DNA of 64,000 nucleotides from Mycobacterium sp. IS-1742 (GTDB lineage Bacteria; Actinomycetota; Actinomycetes; Mycobacteriales; Mycobacteriaceae). Shown one piece after another: positions 34,096-42,001 of this stretch. Each line of letters starts with the position of its first letter. Positions within the stretch are counted from its first letter, which is position 1. Made by a program: the position numbers and the translations under genes. Below the pieces are notes generated by a model. It was not told the origin of the DNA and ran no database searches. It was given only the letters and a program-made list of their open reading frames with translations. Location of the stretch: positions 186,001-250,000 of the forward strand of contig NZ_LQIV01000041.1 of NCBI RefSeq assembly GCF_001500125.1, in the 5' to 3' direction.

Positions 34096-35670
34096 TCAGG
34101 CGGTCACCGCGGTCGCGCGCGACGCATCGGACTCGTGCTCGGTGTCCGGGCCGGCGATCGGCAGACCCGAGGCCGGGCGGTCCAGTTTCAGGACCCTGGT
34201 CCCGTGCGCCCACACCTCGTCGAACAGCTTCGGCTCGTCGGAGAGCTTGACGCCCAGCGACGGCACGATCTCCTTGAGTTTCGGCAGCCAGGTGCCGTAG
34301 CGCTCGCCGAAGCAGCGCTCCATCACGTCGAGCATCGCGGGCACCGCGGTGGACGCCCCGGGTGACGCCCCGAGCAGACCCGCGATGCTGCCGTCCTTGG
34401 CGGCCAGGACCGTGGTGCCGAACTCCAGCACCCCGCCCCTGCCCTTGCGACGGATCACCTGCACCCGCTGGCCGGCGATGTCGAGCTCCCAGTCGGAGTC
34501 CCGGGCGCTGGGGGCGAAGTTGCGCAGCGTCTCCACCCGGTCGGCCTCGCTGAGCAGCAGCTGGCCGATGAGGTACTTGAGGAGGCCCATCTCGGTGAGG
34601 CCGACGCCCAGCATCGATGCCAGGTTGTTCGGCTTCACCGAGAACGGCAGGTCGGTGACCTTGCCCTGCTTGAGGAACTTCGGCGACCAGCCCGCGAACG
34701 GTCCGAACAACAGGTAGGACTTCTGGTTGATCACACGGGTGTCGAGGTGCGGCACCGACATCGGCGGCGCACCCAGGGGCGGCATCCCGTAGACCTTGGC
34801 CTGGTGCCGCGCCGTCAGCTCGGGATTGCCGCTGCGCAACCACTGCCCGCCCACGGGGAAGCCGCCGAAGCCCTTGGCCTCCTCGATGCCGGCCTTCTGC
34901 AGCAGCGGCAGTGCGCCGCCACCCGCGCCGACGAAGACGAACTTCGCGTTGAGCTTGCGCTTGGCGCCGGTGCGGCGGTTGACCACCTTGACCGACCAGC
35001 TTCCGTCGGACTGCTTGTCCAGGTCGCGGACCTCGTGGCCGAACAGCGTGGTCATGCCCCGCTGGGCCGAGTAGCCGATCAGCTGACGCGACAGCGAGCC
35101 GAAGTCGATGTCGGTGCCGTCCTGGGTCCAGTTCAGCGCGACCGGTTCGCGGAAGTCGCGTTTGTCGGCCATGAACGGCAACCGGCGGGCGAACTCGTCG
35201 TTGTCCTCGATGTACTCCATCGTCGCGAACAACGGGTTGGTGACCAGCGCGTCGTACCGGGCGCGCAGGTACTGCACGTTGCGCGCACCGCTGACGAAGC
35301 TGACGTGCGGGATGGGGTTGATGAAGTTGCGCACGTCGGGCAGCACACCGTTCTCCACGGCGTAGCTCCAGAACTGCCGCGAGACCTGGAATTGTTCGTT
35401 GACGTGCACCGCTTTGGTGATGTCGATGGACCCGCCGGGTCCTTCCGGCGTGTAGTTCAGCTCGCACAGCGCGGAGTGGCCGGTGCCCGCGTTGTTCCAC
35501 GCATCGCTGCTCTCGGCGGCCGCGCCGTCAAGCCGCTCGATGAGCGTGATGGTCCAGTTGGGCTCGAGCAGTCTGAGCAGCACGCTCAGCGTGGCGCTCA
35601 TGATGCCGGCACCGACCAGCACGACGTCGGTCTTGGCTACCTGTGCATCGGACACGGAATCAGACAACTC
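34096..35670 (-). CDS. mqo: Malate:quinone oxidoreductase
   Basis: An FAD enzyme of 524 residues that oxidises malate to oxaloacetate and passes electrons to menaquinone at the membrane. DVVLVGAGIMSATLSVLLRLLEP is the dinucleotide-binding fold; WNNAGTGHSALCELNYTPE, EFGTTVLAAKDGSIAGLLGASPGAST and the C-terminal FDEVWAHGTRVLKL are Mqo signatures. The frame is open to 35760; the TTG at 35670 is preferred because AAAAGGA lies 8 bases before it. A GTG at 35658 is the alternative. Confidence 0.95.
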   Translation of the reverse strand, partial: ELSDSVSDAQVAKTDVVLVGAGIMSATLSVLLRLLEPNWTITLIERLDGAAAESSDAWNNAGTGHSALCELNYTPEGPGGSIDITKAVHVNEQFQVSRQFWSYAVENGVLPDVRNFINPIPHVSFVSGARNVQYLRARYDALVTNPLFATMEYIEDNDEFARRLPFMADKRDFREPVALNWTQDGTDIDFGSLSRQLIGYSAQRGMTTLFGHEVRDLDKQSDGSWSVKVVNRRTGAKRKLNAKFVFVGAGGGALPLLQKAGIEEAKGFGGFPVGGQWLRSGNPELTARHQAKVYGMPPLGAPPMSVPHLDTRVINQKSYLLFGPFAGWSPKFLKQGKVTDLPFSVKPNNLASMLGVGLTEMGLLKYLIGQLLLSEADRVETLRNFAPSARDSDWELDIAGQRVQVIRRKGRGGVLEFGTTVLAAKDGSIAGLLGASPGASTAVPAMLDVMERCFGERYGTWLPKLKEIVPSLGVKLSDEPKLFDEVWAHGTRVLKLDRPASGLPIAGPDTEHESDASRATAVTA

Positions 35671-35810
35671 AACGGTCCTTTTCGTCGCGGCTGTGGGACG
35701 GCTTACCTGGTCAAGGTTATCCCGCTGACGGGTGCGGCAACCGTGCGGCCACTGTGCCATCGCTCACCGCTGTGGCCTGCACCGTCGCCGGGCGGCCTAA
35801 GGTGACATCC

Positions 35811-36842
35811 GTGAGCGCCCGGGGGCTGAGCTGGGAAGCGGACGTGCTGCCCGACTACCAGCGGCACACCCTCGAGCTGGGCCGTGATCCCGACGGGGAG
35901 GGTGACCTCGCCGCGACGGTCGTGCGACGGGGCCGGCCGAACCCGCAGGCACGTCATGCCGTGTTGCTGGTGCACGGATTCACCGACTACTTCTTCCACA
36001 CCGAACTCGCCGATCACCTGGGTGACCGCGGGTTTGCCTTCTACGCGCTGGACCTGCACAAATGCGGTCGGTCACGGCGGGACGGGCAGACACCGCACTT
36101 CACGACGGACCTGGCGCGCTACGACCGTGAGCTCGAAGAGGGGCTGCGGATCATCGGGCAGGAGACCGACGGCGCCGCCGTGCTGGTGATCGGCCACTCC
36201 GCGGGCGGGCTGATCGTGTCGCTGTGGCTGGACCGGCTGAGGCGGCGAGGGTCGACCGCGCGACTCGGTGTGACCGGCCTGGTGCTCAACAGCCCGTGGT
36301 TCGACCTGCAGGGGCCTGCGGTGCTGCGTTCGGCGGCCACGTCGGCCGCGCTCGGGGCGGTGTCGCGTCTCGGGAAGCGCCGTGTCGTGCGGGCGCCGAA
36401 CCGGGGTGGCGGCTACGGCGCCACCTTGCACCGGGACTTCGCGGGTGAGTTCGACTACAACCTCGAGTGGAAACCGGTCGGCGGGTTCCCGGTGACGGCG
36501 GGCTGGATCCGCGCCGTGCGCCGTGGCCATGCGCGCCTGCACCGGGGTCTGGACGTCGGTGTGCCCAACCTGATCCTGCGGTCGGACCACAGCGTGCGCG
36601 AGGCGCCCGATCCGGACACGATCCAGCGCGGCGACGCGGTGCTCGACGTCGCGCACATCGCCCGCTGGGCGGGCTGTGTCGGCAATCGGAGCACGATCGT
36701 GCCGATCGCCGACGCCAAACACGACGTGTTCCTCTCACTCGCCGAGCCTCGGCGGACGGCCTACGGTGAACTCGATCGCTGGCTCGAGTGGTATCTGGCC
36801 GAGCAGGCGGCCGGCACGCGACGACCCGAACGGGGGGATTGA
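35811..36842 (+). CDS. Alpha/beta hydrolase, lysophospholipase-like
   Basis: A 343-residue serine hydrolase of the Hydrolase_4/monoglyceride-lipase type. LLVHGFTDYFFHTELADHL provides the oxyanion hole, the nucleophile is S130 in GHSAGG, and the histidine is probably in IADAKHDVFLS. The GTG at 35811 follows AAGGTGA at a normal distance; a GTG at 35802 is also possible. It lies between mqo and mtr as Rv2854 does. It may act on lipids or wax esters; the substrate cannot be read from sequence. Confidence 0.85.
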   Translation: MSARGLSWEADVLPDYQRHTLELGRDPDGEGDLAATVVRRGRPNPQARHAVLLVHGFTDYFFHTELADHLGDRGFAFYALDLHKCGRSRRDGQTPHFTTDLARYDRELEEGLRIIGQETDGAAVLVIGHSAGGLIVSLWLDRLRRRGSTARLGVTGLVLNSPWFDLQGPAVLRSAATSAALGAVSRLGKRRVVRAPNRGGGYGATLHRDFAGEFDYNLEWKPVGGFPVTAGWIRAVRRGHARLHRGLDVGVPNLILRSDHSVREAPDPDTIQRGDAVLDVAHIARWAGCVGNRSTIVPIADAKHDVFLSLAEPRRTAYGELDRWLEWYLAEQAAGTRRPERGD

Positions 36843-36843
36843 G

Positions 36844-36873
36844 ATGGGGCGAGCGAAGCGGCGGGGGATTTGA
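36844..36873 (+). CDS. Mini-ORF 1, nine-residue peptide upstream of mtr
   Basis: ATG to TGA encoding MGRAKRRGI, preceded by a G-rich stretch that could bind the ribosome. It overlaps the hydrolase stop region by no coding bases and ends just before the second unit's ATG. It may be a leader peptide or merely a by-product of the repeat. No homologue is recognised. Confidence 0.3.
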   Translation: MGRAKRRGI

Positions 36874-36874
36874 G

Positions 36875-36904
36875 ATGGGGCGAGCGAAGCGACGGGGGAT
36901 TTGA
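36875..36904 (+). CDS. Mini-ORF 2, identical nine-residue peptide directly before mtr
   Basis: The second repeat unit again encodes MGRAKRRGI, starting one base after the first mini-ORF's stop and ending one base before the mtr ATG at 36906. The chain TGA-G-ATG repeated twice would allow stop-and-restart translation from the hydrolase into mtr. The peptide is strongly basic. Expression is unproven. Confidence 0.3.
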   Translation: MGRAKRRGI

Positions 36905-36905
36905 G

Positions 36906-38318
36906 ATGGCGCACTTCGATATCGCGATCATCGGAACGGGCTCGGGCAACACCATTCTCGACGAGCGCTACGTCGACAAGCGGGTGGCCGTGTGCGAGGC
37001 GGGTCTCTTCGGCGGCACCTGCCTCAACGTGGGATGCATTCCGACGAAGATGTTCGTCTATTCGGCCGGTATCGCCCAAAACGTGAGGGACGCAGCGCGT
37101 TTCGGCATCGACTCACATGTCGACGGGGTCCGCTGGAGCGACATCGTCTCGCGCGTCTTCGGGCGGATCGACCCCCTGGCCACCGGCGGTGAGCACTACC
37201 GGCGGTCCACACCCAACGTCGAGGTGTTCACCAGCCACACGCGGTTCGCCGACACGCTGCCCGACGGCCGGTATCGACTGCGCACCGACGACGGTGACGA
37301 GTTCACCGCAGACCAGGTGGTGATCGCCGCGGGGTCGCGTGCGACGGTGCCACCGGCGATCGCCGACTGCGGCGTGGAGTACCACACCAGCGACACCATC
37401 ATGCGGCTGGCGGAGTTGCCCGAGCACATCATCATCGCCGGCGGCGGTTACGTCGCCGCCGAGTTCGCGCACATCTTCTCCTCGCTGGGATCCCGGGTCA
37501 CGATCGTCATCCGCGGCACGGCCATGCTCGCCCACGCCGACGACACGATCTGCGAGCGCTTCACCGACATCGCGGGCAAGAAGTGGGAGATCCGCAGCCG
37601 CCGCAACATCATCGGCGGCTCCACCGACGAATCCAGAGTCACGCTCAACCTCGACGACGGGTCCGCGCTGCGCGGCGACGTGCTGCTGGTCGCGACCGGC
37701 CGGGTGCCCAACGGCGACCGACTCGACGCGCACGTGGCGGGCGTGGCGGTCGAGGACGGTCTGGTGAGCGTCGACGAGTACCAGCGGACCACCGCGCGCA
37801 ACGTCTTCGCGCTCGGCGACGTCTGCTCGCGCTACCAGCTCAAGCATGTGGCCAATCACGAGGCGCGAGTGGTGCGGAACAACCTGCTCGTCGACTGGGA
37901 CGACACCGATGCGCTGATGCCGGCCAACCACCGCAACGTGCCGTCGGCGGTCTTCACCGAACCGCAGATCGCCTCGGTCGGCCTCACCGAGAACGAGGCG
38001 CGCGCAAAGGGTTTCCGGATCAGGACCAAGGTCCAGGACTACAGCGACGTGGCGTACGGATGGGCGATGGAGGACACCGAGGCCTTCGCCAAACTCATCG
38101 TCGACGACGACACCGGGCTGCTGCTCGGTGCGCACATCATGGGCCACCAGGCGTCGTCGATCATCCAGCCGCTCGTGCAGGCGATGGCGTTCGGGCTGCC
38201 CGCTCAGGACATGGCGCGCGGGCAGTACTGGATCCATCCCGCGCTGCCGGAGGTGGTGGAGAACGCACTGCTCGCCCTGTGCGGTGAGCCGCCGTGGCCA
38301 CCGGCCCGGCAGCACTGA
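36906..38318 (+). CDS. mtr: Mycothione reductase
   Basis: A flavoprotein disulfide reductase of 470 residues that keeps mycothiol reduced with NADPH. The redox pair is C39/C44 in GGTCLNVGCIPTK, the FAD motif is IAIIGTGSGN, a second Rossmann motif is IIAGGGYVAAEFAHIF, and the catalytic His-Glu pair is H444/E449 in HPALPEVVE. An upstream TTG at 36870 is in frame, but the ATG at 36906 gives the conserved N-terminus. It is preceded by tandem mini-ORFs. Confidence 0.96.
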   Translation: MAHFDIAIIGTGSGNTILDERYVDKRVAVCEAGLFGGTCLNVGCIPTKMFVYSAGIAQNVRDAARFGIDSHVDGVRWSDIVSRVFGRIDPLATGGEHYRRSTPNVEVFTSHTRFADTLPDGRYRLRTDDGDEFTADQVVIAAGSRATVPPAIADCGVEYHTSDTIMRLAELPEHIIIAGGGYVAAEFAHIFSSLGSRVTIVIRGTAMLAHADDTICERFTDIAGKKWEIRSRRNIIGGSTDESRVTLNLDDGSALRGDVLLVATGRVPNGDRLDAHVAGVAVEDGLVSVDEYQRTTARNVFALGDVCSRYQLKHVANHEARVVRNNLLVDWDDTDALMPANHRNVPSAVFTEPQIASVGLTENEARAKGFRIRTKVQDYSDVAYGWAMEDTEAFAKLIVDDDTGLLLGAHIMGHQASSIIQPLVQAMAFGLPAQDMARGQYWIHPALPEVVENALLALCGEPPWPPARQH

Positions 38319-38321
38319 ACG

Positions 38322-39062
38322 TCACGGCCGCGGCACGACGAAACCCCACGGCAGCTCGAGCCGGTGCGCCGCGAGCAGTTCGGGGTCGGTGAGCAGGTCC
38401 GCGATCGGGCCGTCCGCCACCACCGCACCGGCGTCGACGATGACGGCGCGCTCACACAGTTGCGCGGCGTAGGGCAGGTCGTGGGTGACGATCACCGTCG
38501 TGGCGCTGATGGTCTGCAGGGTCTCGGCGAGTTCGCGGCGCGCGACGGGGTCGAGGTTGGCCGACGGCTCGTCGAGCACCAGAACCTCCGGTTCACACGC
38601 CAGCACCGTGGCCAGCGCCGCGCGCCTGCGCTGACCGGCCGACAGGTGGGTGGGACTGCGGTCGGCCTCGCCGGTGAGTGACACGGTGGCCAGCGCGCGG
38701 TGTACCCGCGCGGCCAGTTCGTCGCCGCGCACACCGAAATTCGCGGGTCCGAACGCCACGTCCTGGGCGACTGTCGGCATGAACAGCTGGTCGTCGGGGT
38801 CCTGGAACACCAGGCCGACCCGCCTGCGGATCTCGGGCAGTGTCTTGCGCCCGACCGGGATTCCGCCGATGTCCACGCTGCCCGCGGTGGCCTCGAGGAC
38901 CCCGTTGAGATGCAGCATGAGCGTCGTCTTGCCCGCCCCGTTGGGCCCGAGCACCGCGATCCGCTCGCCTTCGCCGATGCTCAGGTCCACGCCGGCGAGT
39001 GCGACGTGACCGTCGGGATAGACGTGACGCAGGCGCTCGATGCGCACGGCGGGTGTGGTCAT
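38322..39062 (-). CDS. cbiO: Cobalt ECF transporter ATPase CbiO
   Basis: An ABC ATPase of 246 residues: Walker A GPNGAGKTT (39-47), Q-loop VFQDPDDQLFMPTV, signature LSAGQRRRAALA, Walker B VLVLDEPSANLDP, then the switch His in VTHD. The QDPDDQ pattern is typical for the ECF cobalt/nickel group. The ATG at 39062 overlaps the cbiQ stop (ATGA). It powers Co2+ uptake together with CbiQ and CbiM. Confidence 0.95.
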   Translation of the reverse strand: MTTPAVRIERLRHVYPDGHVALAGVDLSIGEGERIAVLGPNGAGKTTLMLHLNGVLEATAGSVDIGGIPVGRKTLPEIRRRVGLVFQDPDDQLFMPTVAQDVAFGPANFGVRGDELAARVHRALATVSLTGEADRSPTHLSAGQRRRAALATVLACEPEVLVLDEPSANLDPVARRELAETLQTISATTVIVTHDLPYAAQLCERAVIVDAGAVVADGPIADLLTDPELLAAHRLELPWGFVVPRP

Positions 39063-39841
39063 GCGGACACCAGGACCACCCACGCGGCGGCGGCCACCAC
39101 GGCGGCGACCGCCGCGGGCGAAAGGGCCACGGCCCACTGGCCCGGGCGCGCCCGCGGCGCGGCGCCGACTGCGGCCAGATCCAGTGCGCGGCCGTCGAAT
39201 CCCCTCGAGAGCATGGCCAGATGCACGCGCTCGCCGCGCTCGTAGGACCGCAGGAACAGCGCGCCGACGCCGCTGGCGACGGCGCCCGCCTGGTGCAGCG
39301 CCCGCGGCGAGTCGCCGCGCGAGAGGCGGGCGATCCGCATGCGGCCTGCCTCGGCCGCCAGCAGGTCGACGTAGCGGATCATCAGCACGAGCACCGAGGT
39401 CATGACGGCAGGTACCCGAAGCCGGCTCAGGGCGGCGGGCAGTGCGGCCGCCGGGGTGGTCGCGGCGACGGTCAGCGCGGCGGCGACGCCGAGCGTGCCC
39501 TTGGCGACGATGCCCCAGGCGGCGTAGAGGCCGGTGACCGAGAGCGACATTCCCGCAACGTCGGTCCGCTGGCCGCCGTCGGCGAACGGCAGCAGCACCG
39601 CGAGCACGATGAACGGCGCCTCGATCAGCATGCGGGGCAGCGCCCAGCGCGGTGGGATACGCGCGGCCCGCCACACCGCCGCGACGATCACCGCGAAGAT
39701 CACGTAGGGCCACACCAGTTCCCGCGGGGTGGCCACGACCGCGAGGACGAACGCCACCAGGCAGACGATCTTCGTCTCGGCCGGCATCCGATGCACCGCC
39801 GAGTCGCCCGGAAGGTAGAGCAGATGCGCGCCGGCACCCAC
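39059..39841 (-). CDS. cbiQ: Cobalt ECF transporter transmembrane protein CbiQ
   Basis: The T-component, 260 residues with five to six hydrophobic segments. The conserved coupling region is visible as AEAGRMRIARLSRGDSPR followed by RGERVHLAMLSRGFDGR, where the Ala-Arg-Gly type motif contacts the ATPase. The GTG at 39841 lies 2 bases after the PDGLE gene's stop. The overlaps show a single operon running from cbiM to cbiO. Confidence 0.92.
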   Translation of the reverse strand: MGAGAHLLYLPGDSAVHRMPAETKIVCLVAFVLAVVATPRELVWPYVIFAVIVAAVWRAARIPPRWALPRMLIEAPFIVLAVLLPFADGGQRTDVAGMSLSVTGLYAAWGIVAKGTLGVAAALTVAATTPAAALPAALSRLRVPAVMTSVLVLMIRYVDLLAAEAGRMRIARLSRGDSPRALHQAGAVASGVGALFLRSYERGERVHLAMLSRGFDGRALDLAAVGAAPRARPGQWAVALSPAAVAAVVAAAAWVVLVSA

Positions 39842-39843
39842 GA

Positions 39844-40179
39844 CTATCTCCTGCTGCGGCGTGTGCGGGCGATGAACCAGAACAACGCCGTACCGGCGGC
39901 GGCGGTCACGATCACACCGATCACACCGGCCGGGCCGTTGGTTCCGGGGACGCCGCCCAGCGCGTAGTCGGCCAGCGGTGAGCCGGCCAGCGCGTGCTCG
40001 TCGGCGTGCTGGGCGATGCAGGTCCCGCTCAGCGACTCCCCGTCCGCGGTCTCGACGACCTCACAACCGCGCAGGGTTGTGGCGTCCAGTCCGTCCGGGC
40101 TGGCGCTGGCGACATAGGACAGGCCCCCGGCCACGACGACGGCGACCGCGGCGAAGACGATCCAGAAGAGCCTGCTCAC
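39844..40179 (-). CDS. cbiN: PDGLE-domain CbiN-like component
   Basis: A 111-residue protein with an N-terminal membrane helix (LFWIVFAAVAVVVAGGLSYVA), the short signature SPDGLDATTLRGC, a second cysteine in SGTCIAQH, and a C-terminal helix (IGVIVTAAAGTALFWFIA). This is the CbiN/PDGLE layout that assists metal loading of CbiM. The frame extends to 40902, but that region is cbiM; the GTG at 40179 overlaps the cbiM stop (GTGA). The two cysteines are worth noting as possible redox or metal residues. Confidence 0.88.
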   Translation of the reverse strand: MSRLFWIVFAAVAVVVAGGLSYVASASPDGLDATTLRGCEVVETADGESLSGTCIAQHADEHALAGSPLADYALGGVPGTNGPAGVIGVIVTAAAGTALFWFIARTRRSRR

Positions 40180-40853
40180 ACCGCCACCTCGGCCCGCGTT
40201 CCGCGCATGAGGTACACCAGGTCGGGGCGTACGCGTGCGACGGCCACCACGGTCAGTGCGGTGATGACGCCCTCCCCCACCCCGATCAGCGCGTGGGTGC
40301 CGCCCATGTAGGCCAGCACCGCGCCCATCGATGCGGGTGCCGCCCCGCCGATCGCGTACTCGACCACGAAACCCATTGCCGCGCACAGCGTTCCGACCAA
40401 CGCGGCGACGAACGCGACGACGCCGACCGCCGCCACCGGCACCTGGCTCCTGCGCCGCAGCAGCGCGTACAGCAGCACCGCGGTGCCGTATCCGGCGGCC
40501 ACGCCGATCACCGCCATGTTGGTGATGTTGGCGCCCAGCGCGGTGACACCGCCGTCGGCGAACAGCAGCGCCTGCACGGTGAGCACCAGCGCGATGCACA
40601 GGGCGCCGGTGAAGGGGCCGACGAGGATCGCCGCGAGCGCTCCGCCGAGGAGATGCCCGCTGACACCGGGCAGGATCGGGAAGTTGACCATCTGCACCGC
40701 GAACACGAACGCCGCGACCAGGCCGGCCAGCGGCACCGCGCGCTCGTCGAGTTCGTTCCTCGCGCGTACGACGCAGAACCCCAGCGCCGCAACGGCTGTC
40801 GCACCGAACAGCAGCGACGTCGGGGCGTTGACGATACCGTCGCTCATGTGCAT
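40176..40853 (-). CDS. cbiM: Cobalt ECF transporter substrate-binding subunit CbiM
   Basis: The S-component, about 225 residues with seven hydrophobic segments. MHMSDGIVN is the N-terminal metal site: in CbiM/NikM structures Met1 and His2 bind the ion, so the ATG at 40853 is functionally expected. A GTG seven codons upstream (40874) is in frame and sits where the predicted promoter would begin transcription. The conserved histidine in GVSGHLLGGALAAILVGP completes the site. It is the first gene of the transporter operon. M. tuberculosis has the unrelated NicT permease at this locus. Confidence 0.93.
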   Translation of the reverse strand: MHMSDGIVNAPTSLLFGATAVAALGFCVVRARNELDERAVPLAGLVAAFVFAVQMVNFPILPGVSGHLLGGALAAILVGPFTGALCIALVLTVQALLFADGGVTALGANITNMAVIGVAAGYGTAVLLYALLRRRSQVPVAAVGVVAFVAALVGTLCAAMGFVVEYAIGGAAPASMGAVLAYMGGTHALIGVGEGVITALTVVAVARVRPDLVYLMRGTRAEVAV

Positions 40854-40880
40854 GGCGACGTGGTCGACGGTCACCCTCCG

Positions 40881-40924
40881 AGCGTAGGACCGCCGCGCAC
40901 ATCTGTCCAGGTGAACAGATGTGC
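40881..40924 (-). promoter_or_regulatory. Cobalt operon promoter and ArsR-type operator
   Basis: On the minus strand TGGACA (40909-40904) and TACGCT (40886-40881) are 17 bases apart, a near-consensus vegetative promoter pointing into cbiM. Lying over the -35 is a palindrome, GCACATCTGT at 40897-40906 and ACAGATGTGC at 40915-40924. Allowing two mismatches, it is a 28-bp site of the 12-2-12 class typical of ArsR/SmtB repressors, whose gene is immediately upstream. Repression by steric exclusion of RNA polymerase follows if the ArsR protein binds here. Confidence 0.75.
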
Positions 40925-40932
40925 AGGCATAC

Positions 40933-41262
40933 TCAGCCGTGCCGGGCGCCGATCCAGTGCAGCAGGTCGTGCACGATCTCGTCGTCGAGGCGGTAGCTGA
41001 CCGCGCGGCCCACGCGCGTCGAACTCACCCAGCCCTGCTGCCGCAGCACCCGCAGCGCCTGGGACACCGCGTTCTCCGAGCGGCCGAGCGCGGCCGCGAG
41101 GTCGCCGACGCAGATGCCCGGCGCCCGGTGCAGGCTCAGCAGGATCTCCAGTCGGTGCGGATCGGACAGCAGATCGAAACGCTGCGTCCAGCCACCGGTG
41201 TCGACGTCGGCCAGTGCCGAGGTCGCCCGCTCGACCTGTCTGTGATCACCGGGTTGCTCCAC
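40933..41262 (-). CDS. ArsR/SmtB-family metal-sensing repressor
   Basis: A 109-residue winged-helix protein: RFDLLSDPHRLEILLSLHRAPGICVGDLAAALGRSENAVSQALRVLRQQGWVSSTRVGRAVSYRLDDEIV carries the complete HTH (recognition helix SENAVSQALRVL). A cysteine (ICVGDL) sits at the alpha3-like position, and the C-terminal HDLLHWIGARHG is His-rich as in alpha5-type sensors. It is the probable cobalt sensor for the downstream cbiM operon. The GTG at 41262 is 7 bases after a TAGATT -10 box (minus strand 41275-41270), so it is likely leaderless. Confidence 0.88.
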   Translation of the reverse strand: MEQPGDHRQVERATSALADVDTGGWTQRFDLLSDPHRLEILLSLHRAPGICVGDLAAALGRSENAVSQALRVLRQQGWVSSTRVGRAVSYRLDDEIVHDLLHWIGARHG

Positions 41263-41275
41263 TACCGACAATCTA
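41263..41275 (-). promoter_or_regulatory. Putative -10 box of leaderless arsR transcript
   Basis: TAGATT on the minus strand at 41275-41270, followed by seven bases and the GTG at 41262. The box overlaps the stop codon of the upstream FadR gene, so this promoter lies at that gene's 3' end. No -35 hexamer is clear. Confidence 0.4.
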
Positions 41276-41995
41276 ATCCAGGAAGCCGTGCAGCAGCGCC
41301 GCGGATCCCGCGACGTGCGCCCGCATCGTCCGATCCGCCGCATCGACGTCGCCGGCGAGGATCGCGATGACGATCTCGTGGTGTTGCTCGTCGGAGTGGG
41401 CGATGTTGCGGGTCAGCAGCGGGATCTGGTCGAGCATCGCGTTGAGCCGCATCCGGTTCTCGGCCACCAGCGGGACCAGCGACGGCGACCCCGCGGCCTC
41501 GGCGATCGCGAGGTGCAGCCGGGAATCGAGCCTGCGGTAGTCCTCGGGCGCCGCGGCGCGGACGTCGGCCAGCCGGGTCCACAGATCCTCGCGCTGCCCC
41601 GAGCTCAGCGTGCGCCCGGCCGCCATGCCGGCGGCGCCGACCTCGAGGATCTCCCGCAGACGCAGGGCGTCGTCGATCTCCTCGCGCGTCAGCCCGCGTT
41701 CGGCGCGGGTGTGCCGCGGCAGTTCCTCGGCCAGGAACGTGCCGCCGTAGCGGCCGCGGCGCGACACCAGGTAGCCGGCCTCGGCCAGCGATTTGATGGC
41801 CTCCCGGACGGTGTCCCGGCTGACCCCGAGGCGCGCGGCGAGTTCGCGTTCGGGCGGCAGCGACTCGCCGGGCGCGAGCACACCGAGCCGGATGGTCTCC
41901 AGCAACCGGCCGACGGTGTCCTCGAACGCGTTCCCGAGCCGGACCGGCCGCAGCAGGGTCTCGCTGGCGGTCTGCGGTTCCGGGTCGGGACTCAT
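41273..41995 (-). CDS. FadR-subfamily GntR regulator
   Basis: A 240-residue regulator with an N-terminal winged helix (LPPERELAARLGVSRDTVREAIKSLAEAGYLVSRRGRYGG, residues about 46-85) and an all-helical FCD domain containing the metal/ligand residues (D, H, H pattern in YRRLDSRLHLAIAEAAGS and DEQHHEIVIAIL). It is the last gene of the glnA4 cluster and the most likely regulator of it. It starts 6 bases after the SDR stop. Confidence 0.9.
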   Translation of the reverse strand: MSPDPEPQTASETLLRPVRLGNAFEDTVGRLLETIRLGVLAPGESLPPERELAARLGVSRDTVREAIKSLAEAGYLVSRRGRYGGTFLAEELPRHTRAERGLTREEIDDALRLREILEVGAAGMAAGRTLSSGQREDLWTRLADVRAAAPEDYRRLDSRLHLAIAEAAGSPSLVPLVAENRMRLNAMLDQIPLLTRNIAHSDEQHHEIVIAILAGDVDAADRTMRAHVAGSAALLHGFLD

Positions 41996-42001
41996 CGGGA
42001 C

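Larger units (their letters stand above)
36833..36912 (+). repeat. 31-bp tandem repeat carrying repeated translation starts
   Basis: Two full units and a partial third run from the hydrolase stop into the mtr start: 36833-36862 (one base shorter), 36863-36893 and 36894-36912. Each has a G-rich ribosome-binding-like GGGGGATTTGAG followed directly by ATG. The third unit supplies the mtr start, then diverges. The two complete units differ by one A/G change and the missing T, so the duplication is recent or kept under selection. Confidence 0.85.

Noticed and set aside
36833..36912. CRISPR-like array or IS end
   Set aside because: The units are directly adjacent, without spacers, carry translation signals and lack transposase or inverted ends; a tandem duplication explains them.
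40854..40932. Cobalamin riboswitch before cbiM
   Set aside because: The gap is too short for the B12 aptamer and a DNA palindrome with an ArsR gene explains regulation better.
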